Positions 50,810 to 58,688 of a DNA stretch of 64,000 bases are shown piece by piece. A program made the position numbers and the translations under genes. Origin of the DNA: DASQEH01 sp038237745 (GTDB taxonomy: Bacteria; Actinomycetota; Actinomycetes; Propionibacteriales; Nocardioidaceae); assembly GCA_038237745.1 (NCBI GenBank), contig JBBRYJ010000002.1, positions 124,001 through 188,000 on the forward strand, given 5' to 3'. How positions within the stretch are numbered: position 1 is the stretch's first letter; every line of letters begins with the position of its first letter. Below the pieces are notes generated by a model. That model was given only the letters and a program-made list of their open reading frames with translations. It did not search any database and had not been told where the DNA came from.

Positions 50810-51516
50810 GCAGGATTCTGGTGGTCGACGACGAGCCGCAGCTGATCCGGGCACTGCGGATCGCGCTCAGCGCTCGCGGCTACCAGGTCCGAACCGCTGC
50901 CGACGGCAGACACGCGCTGGCAGAGGCGGCCTCGCATCCGCCTGACGTGATCGTCTTGGATCTCGGTCTCCCAGACATGGAGGGCGTCGAGGTGATCCAG
51001 GGACTACGAGGCTGGACGAGCGTCCCGATCGTCGTGCTGTCAGGTCGCGCCGGCAGTGCTGACAAGGTCGAGGCGCTGGACGCGGGCGCCGACGACTACG
51101 TGACCAAGCCCTTCGGCATCGACGAGCTTCTGGCGCGGCTGAGGGCGGTCAGCCGTCGGGCAGTCGGTGAGGCCGATATGCCGCATGTCCAGCTGGGCAC
51201 CTACACCGTCGACCTGGCTGCACGGAGAGCCTTTCCCACCATGGGGCCGAGCGACGCGCCGACGATGGGCGAGGACAGCAGGGACGTGCGGCTCACCCCA
51301 ACCGAGTGGCACATTCTGGAGATCCTGGTACGTCACCCTGGCAAGCTGGTCAGTCAGCGACAGCTCCTCTCAGAGGTCTGGGGACCGGCGTACACCGACG
51401 AGTTCAGCTATTTGCGCCAGTACCTCGCTCGGCTGCGACGCAAGCTCGAACCCGACCCCGCTCGCCCGCGTCACCTGCTGACCGAGCCGGGGATGGGATA
51501 CCGCTTCCTGCCATGA
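50806..51516 (+). CDS. kdpE: Response regulator KdpE
   Basis: 236 residues. Receiver with VVDDEPQLIRAL, phospho-Asp in VIVLDLGLPD, Lys in YVTKPF; OmpR-type winged helix (LTPTEWHILEILVRHPGKLVSQRQLL, YLRQYLARLRRKLEPDP). A ~20-residue insert (around PTMGPSDAPTMG) separates the domains. Intact although its kinase is truncated. ATGA overlap with the kdpD remnant. Confidence 0.93.
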   Translation: MSRILVVDDEPQLIRALRIALSARGYQVRTAADGRHALAEAASHPPDVIVLDLGLPDMEGVEVIQGLRGWTSVPIVVLSGRAGSADKVEALDAGADDYVTKPFGIDELLARLRAVSRRAVGEADMPHVQLGTYTVDLAARRAFPTMGPSDAPTMGEDSRDVRLTPTEWHILEILVRHPGKLVSQRQLLSEVWGPAYTDEFSYLRQYLARLRRKLEPDPARPRHLLTEPGMGYRFLP

Positions 51517-51674
51517 GGCCTGGGCCCCGGCCCGGGAAACCGGACTTTCGTGCAAGTCGTCGCCTACGCCGCACCCGTCAGAGCTGAGTCGTCAGGCTCA
51601 GAGCAGAACCCAGGGTGGAGTTGCCCTCGTGGCAACCAATGTGATGAACCGGGTTCGAGGGATCACTATGAGGC

Positions 51675-52208
51675 TCAGCCCCGTGGGATCCAGTCCGTGT
51701 AGGCGATGTTGGACCCGTCGCGGCTCTCCGGAGCGTAGTCGACGTCGGCGCCGTCATGGAGTCCCTCGATGAGTGCCCAGGACTTTATGGCGCCGTAGTT
51801 GCCGTTCAGAACGCATCTGGCGGGCAGCCTCAGCCGGAGCGTTGCAGCGGTCCTGTTCCAGTCGCTGCTCAACCCGTTGCAGGCCGCATGTCCGAACTCA
51901 AAGGTTCGGTCCGGACCCTGGCGCCGGTGCTTGCTCACCACGACGGCCACTACTCCGTGGTCTCGAGCCTTGACCGCCACGATGATGGTCCCTGTTCTGT
52001 CCCTGGTGAAGGTGAGAGTGGTGATGATGGCATGGTCGTGATTTGCGAAGTTGACGCTCGTGATGTCCAGGCCAGGCGGTTGAGAGGGATCTCCGCTGGC
52101 ATCTCCGGCCGCGTCGACGACTGTGACGTGCTGCGCTTGGGCCGGTGCCGCTACAGCCAGGAGCGCGAGTGAGAGTCCTGCGGCCGCGATCGTCCTCCAA
52201 CGTGTCAT
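51675..52208 (-). CDS. Secreted hypothetical protein (177 aa)
   Basis: Signal peptide (TIAAAGLSLALLAVAAPAQAQ) followed by a beta-rich domain with one likely disulfide (HAACNGLS ... ARCVLNG). LDITSVNFANHDHAIITTLTF is a pattern seen in extracellular actinobacterial proteins. No function recognised. The ATG at 52208 is chosen so that the signal peptide is at the N-terminus. Confidence 0.7.
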   Translation of the reverse strand: MTRWRTIAAAGLSLALLAVAAPAQAQHVTVVDAAGDASGDPSQPPGLDITSVNFANHDHAIITTLTFTRDRTGTIIVAVKARDHGVVAVVVSKHRRQGPDRTFEFGHAACNGLSSDWNRTAATLRLRLPARCVLNGNYGAIKSWALIEGLHDGADVDYAPESRDGSNIAYTDWIPRG

Positions 52209-52383
52209 GTCCGGCACAGTAACCCTTTGCGAGATTCCGAGACGGTGACAGGGCCCGTGCCGCGCCGAGACACGCCTTGGCCTGGATGCGTCCGGAGGCA
52301 GCGTGCCCTCGGGTCTGGCGCCACGGAAGAGTTGTCCCGCCTCCAGGTGATGGATGAGGAGCACGGAAGCACCCGCGGCTGTG

Positions 52384-52458
52384 TGGTGGGCGATACTGGG
52401 ATCGAACCAGTGACCTCTTCCGTGTCAGGGAAGCGCGCTACCGCTGCGCCAATCGCCC
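52384..52458 (-). tRNA. tRNA-Val (GAC)
   Basis: Acceptor GGGCGAT/ATCGCCC, anticodon stem CTTCC/GGAAG with GAC in the loop, T-loop GGTTCGATCCC, and an encoded CCA at the 3' end. Confidence 0.95.
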
Positions 52459-52475
52459 TCGTGTCAAGCCTTTCG

Positions 52476-52546
52476 AGGTGGAGAAGGGATTTGAACCCTC
52501 GTAGACGGATTTGCAGTCCGTTGCCTCGCCTCTCGGCCACTCCACC
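52476..52546 (-). tRNA. tRNA-Cys (GCA)
   Basis: Acceptor GGTGGAG/CTCCACC, anticodon loop with GCA, T-loop GGTTCAAATCC, U73 discriminator typical of tRNA-Cys. CCA is not encoded. Confidence 0.94.
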
Positions 52547-52576
52547 AACTGGATGGGTAACCTCCGACCCTCTCCG

Positions 52577-52649
52577 AGCGGACGACGGGATTCGAACCCG
52601 CGACCCTCACCTTGGCAAGGTGATGCTCTACCAGCTGAGCCACGTCCGC
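52577..52649 (-). tRNA. tRNA-Gly (GCC)
   Basis: Acceptor GCGGACG/CGTCCGC, anticodon stem CACCTT...AAGGTG with GCC, T-loop GGTTCGAATCC. Confidence 0.95.
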
Positions 52650-52802
52650 ATGCATGTCACAGCTGCACATGGCAGTGATCCGTGCGAGTGCAAACCCTAG
52701 CCGATCAGCGAGTCCCCACCAATTGAGCGCCTCAGGCGTACGCCTTGCGTGAAGTCCGTCAGGGCGCGCGATCTGGCGGAGGGTCGCCGTTAGGCTGTGA
52801 CC

Positions 52803-53621
52803 ATGCGTGCCTGGTGCAACGGTTCTCTGGTCCAACCCGACGTGCCTGCTATCTCAGTGCTCGACCATGGCTTCACGGTCGGCGATGGCGTCTTCGAGGC
52901 GATCAAGGTAGTCGACAACGTCCCGTTCGCCTTGACGCGGCACCTCGAGCGGCTGTCGAGGTCGGCGATCGGGCTGGGCCTCCCGCAGCCCGATGAGCCG
53001 CTCGTGCGCAAGGCAATCGACGAGGTACTCGAAGGTGGCGACCTGGTGTTGGGCCGCATCCGGATGACCTACACGGCGGGCAACTCGCCTCTCGGGTCCG
53101 GCCGCGACACCACCTCTCCGACGCTCGTCGTCATCGCCACCGAAGCCAAGCCGTACCCTCCGACCACCAAAGCCGTCGTCGTTCCGTGGCCCCGCAACGA
53201 ACGTGGTGCTCTCGCCGGCCTCAAGACGACCTCATACGCGGAGAACGTGGTGGCACTGGCCTACGCCGAGGAGCACAACGCCTCGGAGGCGATTTTCGCG
53301 AATACGGTCGGCCATCTCTGCGAGGGGACGGGCACGAACGTCTTCTGCGTCTTCGGGGACACCGTGGTGACGCCCCCACTCAGCTCCGGGTGCTTGTCGG
53401 GTGTCACCCGCAACCTGGTCGTCGAGTGGTGTGGCGTCGAGGAGCGCGACATCTCGCTTGTCGATATCGCCGACGCCGACGAGGTGTTCCTCACGTCCAC
53501 GACCCGCGATGTGCAGGGTCTGGCCCAGCTCGACGAGCGGGTGTTTCCCGATGCCCAGCCAGTCACCGCACGAGTCGCGGCGATCTGGCGGGAGCACGAA
53601 CCCCTCGAGGTCGACCCCTGA
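52803..53621 (+). CDS. Class IV aminotransferase (PabC/4-amino-4-deoxychorismate lyase-like)
   Basis: 272 residues. ISVLDHGFTVGDGVFEAIKV, TRHLERLSRSA, the PLP lysine in LAGLKTTSYAENVVAL, and NVFCVFGDTVVTPPLSSGCLSGVTR match fold-type IV enzymes. PabC or a D-/branched-chain aminotransferase are both possible. ATG at 52803 with TAGGCT 6 nt upstream (leaderless); no ribosome binding site. Confidence 0.85.
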   Translation: MRAWCNGSLVQPDVPAISVLDHGFTVGDGVFEAIKVVDNVPFALTRHLERLSRSAIGLGLPQPDEPLVRKAIDEVLEGGDLVLGRIRMTYTAGNSPLGSGRDTTSPTLVVIATEAKPYPPTTKAVVVPWPRNERGALAGLKTTSYAENVVALAYAEEHNASEAIFANTVGHLCEGTGTNVFCVFGDTVVTPPLSSGCLSGVTRNLVVEWCGVEERDISLVDIADADEVFLTSTTRDVQGLAQLDERVFPDAQPVTARVAAIWREHEPLEVDP

Positions 53622-53647
53622 CGGCGGCCGACACAACACCCCGTGGC

Positions 53648-54079
53648 CTACGCAGCCAGGAGGTTGTCGACCAGCCGGCCGAACACTCTCGCGGCGATGA
53701 CTTTGGTCGGCCACGCCAACAGCGGTCCGATGAACCAGAGGGCGGCATCTTCGGTCCACCGGACGGAGCAGCCCGTGGTTGTCGGGGTCACGGACAGCAC
53801 AGCCCACCCGGTCACCACGCGTCCTCGCTTGACCAGACGGCACAGGCCGGACGTGGTGCCGGTCGGCGGCCGCCAGTAGCTCACGTCCATCGGATCGTCG
53901 AAGTGCAGCGGTCCGATCGAAGTGCGCGCGACGACTTCCGAGACGGTGCCCGCGCCACCCATAGTGGCCGAGACTGATGTGAACGGGATGCAGTCGCCGT
54001 GCCGCTCCCAGTCGGTCAACCTGGTCCATACCTCAGCCGCCGACCGGCTGCTGACGCGCTCGACCTCGAAGACGGCCAC
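53648..54079 (-). CDS. SRPBCC-family (START-like) protein
   Basis: 143 residues. FEVERVSSRSAAEVWTRLTDWERHGDCIPFTSV is the typical opening of polyketide-cyclase/dehydrase-like proteins, ending LFIG-like PLLAWPTKVIAARVFGRLVDNL. A hydrophobic-ligand pocket is expected; no ligand can be assigned. GTG start directly abuts the stop of the CGNR gene. Confidence 0.82.
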   Translation of the reverse strand: MAVFEVERVSSRSAAEVWTRLTDWERHGDCIPFTSVSATMGGAGTVSEVVARTSIGPLHFDDPMDVSYWRPPTGTTSGLCRLVKRGRVVTGWAVLSVTPTTTGCSVRWTEDAALWFIGPLLAWPTKVIAARVFGRLVDNLLAA

Positions 54080-54649
54080 TCAGGACTCGTCTGCGGCGAT
54101 GAGGTCGCGTCGCTTGCGGGCCCGGTAGGCCGCGACGTTGAGTCGGTTCCCGCAGGTGCGGGCGTCGCAGTAGCGTTTCGAGCGGTTCCGCGAGAGGTCG
54201 GTCAGCACTGCCTCACAGTCCGGCGCTTCGCACACCCGCAGCCGGTCGGTCTCCCCGGCTGCCACGACGTGCGCGAGCGCCATCCCGCCGTCCACGGCGA
54301 TATGGTCCGCGAGCGTGGCGCCTGGCGCGAAGTAGTGGACGTGCCAGTCGTAGCCGTCGTGGTCGGTCAGCCGAGGGGAGACCGGCGCCTGGCCGAGGAG
54401 CGAGTTGACAGCGACTGCGACGTCGGCGGCGCCGGACAGGCCGAATACCGCACGGAACCGCTCGCGCACGCGATGGATGGCGTCGACGTAGTCGTAGTCG
54501 CTGTCGCGCACACCTGACACGTGGTGCGAGGACACAAAGGCTCGCAGACTGTCCGCGTCAGGGAGGCCTTCCGAGCCGCCACCGGCGGGTGACGTGTTGG
54601 CGAGGTCGACGACAGCCATCAGCGACAGGCGGGTGTCGTGGCTGAACAT
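54080..54649 (-). CDS. ABATE/CGNR zinc-finger protein
   Basis: 189 residues. The N-terminal stress-associated ABATE domain is followed by the C-terminal CGNR zinc finger (RVCEAPDCEAVLTDLSRNRSKRYCDARTCGNR...YRARKR), i.e. Cys-x4-Cys ... Cys-x4-Cys with a basic tail. Such proteins are putative transcription regulators. Start at 54649, inside the GTG-GTG-ATG cluster. Confidence 0.88.
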   Translation of the reverse strand: MFSHDTRLSLMAVVDLANTSPAGGGSEGLPDADSLRAFVSSHHVSGVRDSDYDYVDAIHRVRERFRAVFGLSGAADVAVAVNSLLGQAPVSPRLTDHDGYDWHVHYFAPGATLADHIAVDGGMALAHVVAAGETDRLRVCEAPDCEAVLTDLSRNRSKRYCDARTCGNRLNVAAYRARKRRDLIAADES

Positions 54650-54707
54650 CACCACGTCAGGGTAGACACTGCGTCGCCGTTGAGCGAGACGGCCGGAGTG
54701 CCCCCCC

Positions 54708-55124
54708 TCAAGCCAGAATCTGGGCGAGAGCGCCTTCGACGTCGACGTGGTCGCCTTCGGTGCCGGTGGGGACCATTGCTTCGGTGTTCCCGAGGAAGTC
54801 GTACAGCTCTTCGGTACGTGCCTGGATGACGGCTTGGCCATCAGGCGAGGCCAGCTCGATGATCGTCGCCGCCCGGCCGTAGGAGTCGATGCTTGGCCAG
54901 ATGTAGACGTCGCCGTCCCCGGTTGGCTGATGGACGCCCTTGTTGAGCAGGTCGCGGGAGAAGATCCAGCGCACCCGCGTCTCCCCTGCGCAGAAGAACG
55001 CGGCGACTGCGTAGGGGTCGCTCTGGTCGTAGCAGAACTCAGCCGTCAACGGGGTAGCTGTTCCGGTGGCATCGATCAGCTCGAGCGTCAGCGCCCGGGT
55101 GATGCTCGCTGGCACAGTGTCCAT
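54708..55124 (-). CDS. SsgA/SsgB-like cell-division regulator
   Basis: 138 residues, the normal length. LTAEFCYDQSDPYAVAAFFCAGETRVRWIFSRDLL, GDVYIWPSID and ELASPDGQAVIQARTEELYDFLGNTEAMVPTGTE are the SsgA-like protein (SALP) hallmarks. SsgB recruits FtsZ during sporulation septation in Streptomyces. A single SALP in the window with no sporulation genes alongside; its role here is not established. Confidence 0.9.
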   Translation of the reverse strand: MDTVPASITRALTLELIDATGTATPLTAEFCYDQSDPYAVAAFFCAGETRVRWIFSRDLLNKGVHQPTGDGDVYIWPSIDSYGRAATIIELASPDGQAVIQARTEELYDFLGNTEAMVPTGTEGDHVDVEGALAQILA

Positions 55125-55306
55125 GTGGTCGGGCCCTTTCCTCGGTCCGTACGGGTAAACGACGCAAGAGTCGCTGCGTGACGGGTCTGCGCTCAAGAAT
55201 GCTGTGACAGGCGGTGCTCCACCTGCTGTTTGCGGTGACGGGGAGGCCGGTAACGTCCGTTTCGGTTGGCTACACGCCTGCGCTAGCCTGTGCCGTCTGC
55301 CGTCCG

Positions 55307-55378
55307 GGGCGATTGGCGCAGTGGTAGCGCGCTTCGTTCACACCGAAGAGGTCACTGGTTCGAACCCAGTATCGCCCA
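55307..55378 (+). tRNA. tRNA-Val (CAC)
   Basis: Acceptor GGGCGAT/ATCGCCC, anticodon stem CTTCG/CGAAG with CAC in the loop, T-loop GGTTCGAACCC. The 3' sequence is CCG, so CCA is not encoded. Nearly the same sequence as the tRNA-Val at 52384 on the other strand. The 352-bp gap 55379-55730 contains no gene I can support. Confidence 0.95.
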
Positions 55379-55730
55379 CCGGGATCTGACACCAGGCTTC
55401 CGCCTTCCTATGACCTAGCGCTCTGCTATTCGTCACAACATTGACGGTATGTGACACCTCTGGTGGCGATCGGGCCTTCGGCGAAACGATGACCGAACGG
55501 CCACCGCACCCGGTCATTCGACGGATGCACGGGACCTGACGTGACCGCTTCACGCGAGGGGAGTCCCTATGTCAAGTGGCTGTATCAGGCCGGGGCCCCT
55601 ACGCTGGGGCAGAGCACGGTGTGGTCAGGCGGCGTCGAGCCGCCCGTTGCAGCCCCGAGTTCCGGCGCGGGCAGTGCGCTGTCGGCTGGCACCTGGCGAG
55701 GCCACGCATCTACTGACACGGAAGGCACAT

Positions 55731-56006
55731 ATGAGCAAGATTTCACTGATCGCCGCCGGTGCGGCGGGATACGTCCTCGGCACGCGTGCGGGCCGGGAGC
55801 GCTACCACCAGATCGTCGACCAGGCCCAGCGGGTCTGGTCGAACCCGAAGGTACAGAAGGCCACCCAGGACGCTCAGGACCTGGCCCGCGAGCGGGTACC
55901 CGTCGTCGGTGAGAAGCTGGCAGGGGCCATGAAGACCCAGCCCATGCCTGCCTCACCCGGGACAACGGAGGGCGACTCGTTCGGTCAGGCATCGCCGGCC
56001 GTCTGA
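55731..56006 (+). CDS. YtxH-like small protein (91 aa)
   Basis: ISLIAAGAAGYVLGTRAGRERYHQI is an N-terminal membrane or amphipathic helix followed by a basic helix (QAQRVWSNPKVQKATQDAQDLARERV). Similar to short actinobacterial YtxH-like proteins of unknown function. GGAAGG lies 5 nt before the ATG. Confidence 0.7.
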   Translation: MSKISLIAAGAAGYVLGTRAGRERYHQIVDQAQRVWSNPKVQKATQDAQDLARERVPVVGEKLAGAMKTQPMPASPGTTEGDSFGQASPAV

Positions 56007-56060
56007 ACGCGCCGCCTCAAGCCCGCCGATCATGGCGGAGAAAAACCGTGACGACGGGTC

Positions 56061-56128
56061 GATGGCTCCTCGATACGATCAGGGGACCGCCCGGCGGCCC
56101 CGGCCGCCATTCGTCTCGAGGAGCCATC
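56061..56128 (+). promoter_or_regulatory. Perfect 12-bp inverted repeat covering the thrS ribosome binding site
   Basis: GATGGCTCCTCG (56061-56072) and CGAGGAGCCATC (56117-56128); the right arm contains GAGGAG, the thrS Shine-Dalgarno, and ends 1 nt before the GTG. A TACGAT -10-like box (56074-56079) and a second GC-rich hairpin (GGCGGC/GCCGCC) lie between the arms. Whether the left arm is transcribed is not clear. Confidence 0.65.
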
Positions 56129-56129
56129 C

Positions 56130-58142
56130 GTGCCCGAACTGAACGTCGTCGTCGTTCAGGTTGCCGACCGCCAAGAGCGGGCAGTGGCAGCCGGGACGAG
56201 GGCGTGGGAGCTCTTCGCGGATGACCCGGCCGTCGTCGCGGCGAGGGTGGACGGCGAGCAGAGGGACCTGTCGCACGAGTTGACCGAGGGCTCAGAGGTC
56301 GAGCCGATCCTCGTCGACTCCGACGAGGGCCGAGCCATCGTCCGCCACTCCGCCGCGCATGTGCTGGCACAAGCGGTGCAGGGTCTCTTTCCGGCGGCGC
56401 GCCTCGGCATCGGCCCCCCGATCGCGGACGGCTTCTACTACGATTTCGACGTCCAAGAGCCCTTCAAACCGGACGACCTCATGCAGATCGAGTCAAGAAT
56501 GCGCAAGATCGTCAAGGAGGGGCAGCGTTTCTCGCGACGTACGGTGAGCGAGGGCGAGGCGAGGGCCGAGCTGGCGGACGAGCCGTACAAGCTCGAGCTC
56601 ATCGACCTCAAGGGGTCGGCCGGCCAATCCGAGGCCGAAGGTGCGGACGTCGAGGTCGGAGGTGCGGGGCTCTCCATCTACGACAACACGAGGCGCGACG
56701 GCTCGCTGGCGTGGAAGGACCTCTGCCGCGGTCCACACCTCGCCACCACGAAGCGCATCCCGGCGTTCAAGCTCATGCGCTCGGCGGCCGCCTACTGGCG
56801 GGGCAGTGAGCAGAACCCTCAGCTGCAGCGGATCTACGGCACCGCATGGGAGAGCAAGGAAGCGCTCGACGCGCACCTCGAGCGCCTCGAGGAGGCGTCG
56901 CGGAGGGATCACCGACGTCTCGGCTCCGAGCTCGACCTCTTCAGCTTCCCCGACGAGATCGGCTCCGGGCTAGCCCTCTTCCATCCCAAAGGCGGAATCC
57001 TCCGCAAGCAGATGGAGGACTACTCCCGACAGCGCCACGTCGAAGGTGGCTACGAGTTCGTCTACAGCCCGCACATCAGCAAGGGGTCCCTGTTCGAGAC
57101 GTCGGGTCACTTGCAGTGGTTCGCCGAGGGTATGTACCCGCCATTGCACGTCGACGCGGAGATCGCCGAGGACGGCTCAGTCAGGAAGCCCGGTCAGGAC
57201 TACTACCTGAAACCGATGAACTGTCCGTTCCACTGCCTGATCTACCGCTCACGGGGCCGCTCCTACCGTGAGCTGCCGCTGAGACTGTTCGAGTTCGGCT
57301 CCGTCTACCGCTATGAGAAGTCCGGCACCATCCACGGCCTCACCCGGGTCCGCGGAATGACCCAGGACGACGCCCACATCTACTCGACCTTCGACCAGCT
57401 CGAGGCGGAGCTCGCCTCTGTGCTGACCTTCGTGCTCGACCTGCTCAGGGACTACGGCCTCGATGACTTCTACCTGGAGCTGTCGACCAAGGACCCCGAC
57501 AAGTACGTCGGCACCGACGAGATCTGGGAGGCCGCCACCAGCATCCTCGAACAGGTGGCCAAGGACTCCGGGCTCGAGCTGGTCCCCGACCCTGGCGGGG
57601 CGGCGTTCTACGGTCCGAAGATCTCAGTGCAGGCTCGCGACGCCATCGGGCGGACGTGGCAGATGTCGACCATCCAGCTTGACTTCAACACCCCCGAGCG
57701 TTTCGAGCTCGAGTACACCGCCGCGGACGGGTCCCGACAGCGGCCCATCATGGTCCACCGAGCCCTGTTCGGGTCGATCGAGCGGTTCCTCGCCGTGCTC
57801 ACCGAGCACTACGCCGGCGCGTTCCCACCCTGGCTGGCGCCTGTGCAGGTCGTCGCCATACCCATCGCCGAGCGTCACGAGGAGTATCTGACACGGCTCG
57901 CGGCTGAGCTCCGCGGTCGAGGCATCCGGGTCGATGTGGACACGTCGGACGACAGGATGCAGAAGAAGATTCGTAACGCTCAGCTGCAGAAGGTCCCGTT
58001 CATGGTGATTGCCGGTGACCGCGACGTTGACGAAGACGCCGTCTCGTTCCGCTACCGCGACGGGCACCAGGACAACGGTGTGCCGAGTGTCGAGGCCATC
58101 GCCCGCATCGTCGACGTCGTCGAGCGACGGGTGCAGGTATGA
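56130..58142 (+). CDS. thrS: Threonine-tRNA ligase
   Basis: 670 residues. TGS-like N-terminus, editing domain with HSAAHVLAQAV, and the class II core: MNCPFHCLIY (motif 2 region), RLFEFGSVYRYEKSGTIHGLTRVRGMTQDDAHIY, GPKISVQARDAIGRTWQMSTIQLDFN, and the C-terminal anticodon domain. GTG start with GAGGAG inside an inverted repeat. Overlaps the HIT gene by 4 nt. Confidence 0.97.
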   Translation: MPELNVVVVQVADRQERAVAAGTRAWELFADDPAVVAARVDGEQRDLSHELTEGSEVEPILVDSDEGRAIVRHSAAHVLAQAVQGLFPAARLGIGPPIADGFYYDFDVQEPFKPDDLMQIESRMRKIVKEGQRFSRRTVSEGEARAELADEPYKLELIDLKGSAGQSEAEGADVEVGGAGLSIYDNTRRDGSLAWKDLCRGPHLATTKRIPAFKLMRSAAAYWRGSEQNPQLQRIYGTAWESKEALDAHLERLEEASRRDHRRLGSELDLFSFPDEIGSGLALFHPKGGILRKQMEDYSRQRHVEGGYEFVYSPHISKGSLFETSGHLQWFAEGMYPPLHVDAEIAEDGSVRKPGQDYYLKPMNCPFHCLIYRSRGRSYRELPLRLFEFGSVYRYEKSGTIHGLTRVRGMTQDDAHIYSTFDQLEAELASVLTFVLDLLRDYGLDDFYLELSTKDPDKYVGTDEIWEAATSILEQVAKDSGLELVPDPGGAAFYGPKISVQARDAIGRTWQMSTIQLDFNTPERFELEYTAADGSRQRPIMVHRALFGSIERFLAVLTEHYAGAFPPWLAPVQVVAIPIAERHEEYLTRLAAELRGRGIRVDVDTSDDRMQKKIRNAQLQKVPFMVIAGDRDVDEDAVSFRYRDGHQDNGVPSVEAIARIVDVVERRVQV

Positions 58143-58675
58143 CGACGTACGAGCCCCAGGAGGGAGCGGGGGAGGCGGACGCCTTCGTCCGGCTATGGAC
58201 ACCGCACCGGATGGCCTACATCAGGGGGGAGAACAAGCCCACCGACGACGAGGCCTGTCCGCTGTGTGCGATCCCGGCGCTCGACGACGACGAGGGTCTG
58301 GTCGTGCGTCGCGGCGCGGTGGCGTTCGCGGTGCTCAACCTCTACCCCTACAACCCCGGCCATCTGATGGTGTGCCCGTATCGCCATGTCGCCGACTATC
58401 CGGAGCTGACGCGCGACGAGACCGCGGAGGTGGCGGCGCTGACCGCCGAGGCCATGCGTGCGGTCCGCTCCGCCAGCGGTGCGCATGGCTTCAACATCGG
58501 GATGAACCAGGGTGCCGTCGCCGGAGCGGGAATCGCCGCGCACCTGCACCAGCACCTGGTGCCCCGATGGGGCGGCGACACCAACTTCATGCCGGTGGTC
58601 GGACACACGAAGGTTCTGCCACAGCTGCTCCGTGAGACCCGCAAGCTGCTGGCCGAGGCGTGGGACCAGCCCTGA
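58139..58675 (+). CDS. HIT-domain protein
   Basis: 178 residues. CPLC zinc-like motif, NLYPYNPGHLMVCPYRHV, and the histidine triad HLHQHLVPRW. HIT hydrolases cleave nucleoside phosphoramidates or dinucleotide polyphosphates. The gene follows thrS in many actinobacteria. ATGA overlap with thrS. Confidence 0.93.
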   Translation: MTTYEPQEGAGEADAFVRLWTPHRMAYIRGENKPTDDEACPLCAIPALDDDEGLVVRRGAVAFAVLNLYPYNPGHLMVCPYRHVADYPELTRDETAEVAALTAEAMRAVRSASGAHGFNIGMNQGAVAGAGIAAHLHQHLVPRWGGDTNFMPVVGHTKVLPQLLRETRKLLAEAWDQP

Positions 58676-58688
58676 CCCGGCCGTGCGG

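Noticed and set aside
52384..55378. Genomic island bounded by tRNA attachment sites
   Set aside because: The repeats are whole tRNA genes in inverted orientation, there is no integrase, and the enclosed genes look chromosomal.
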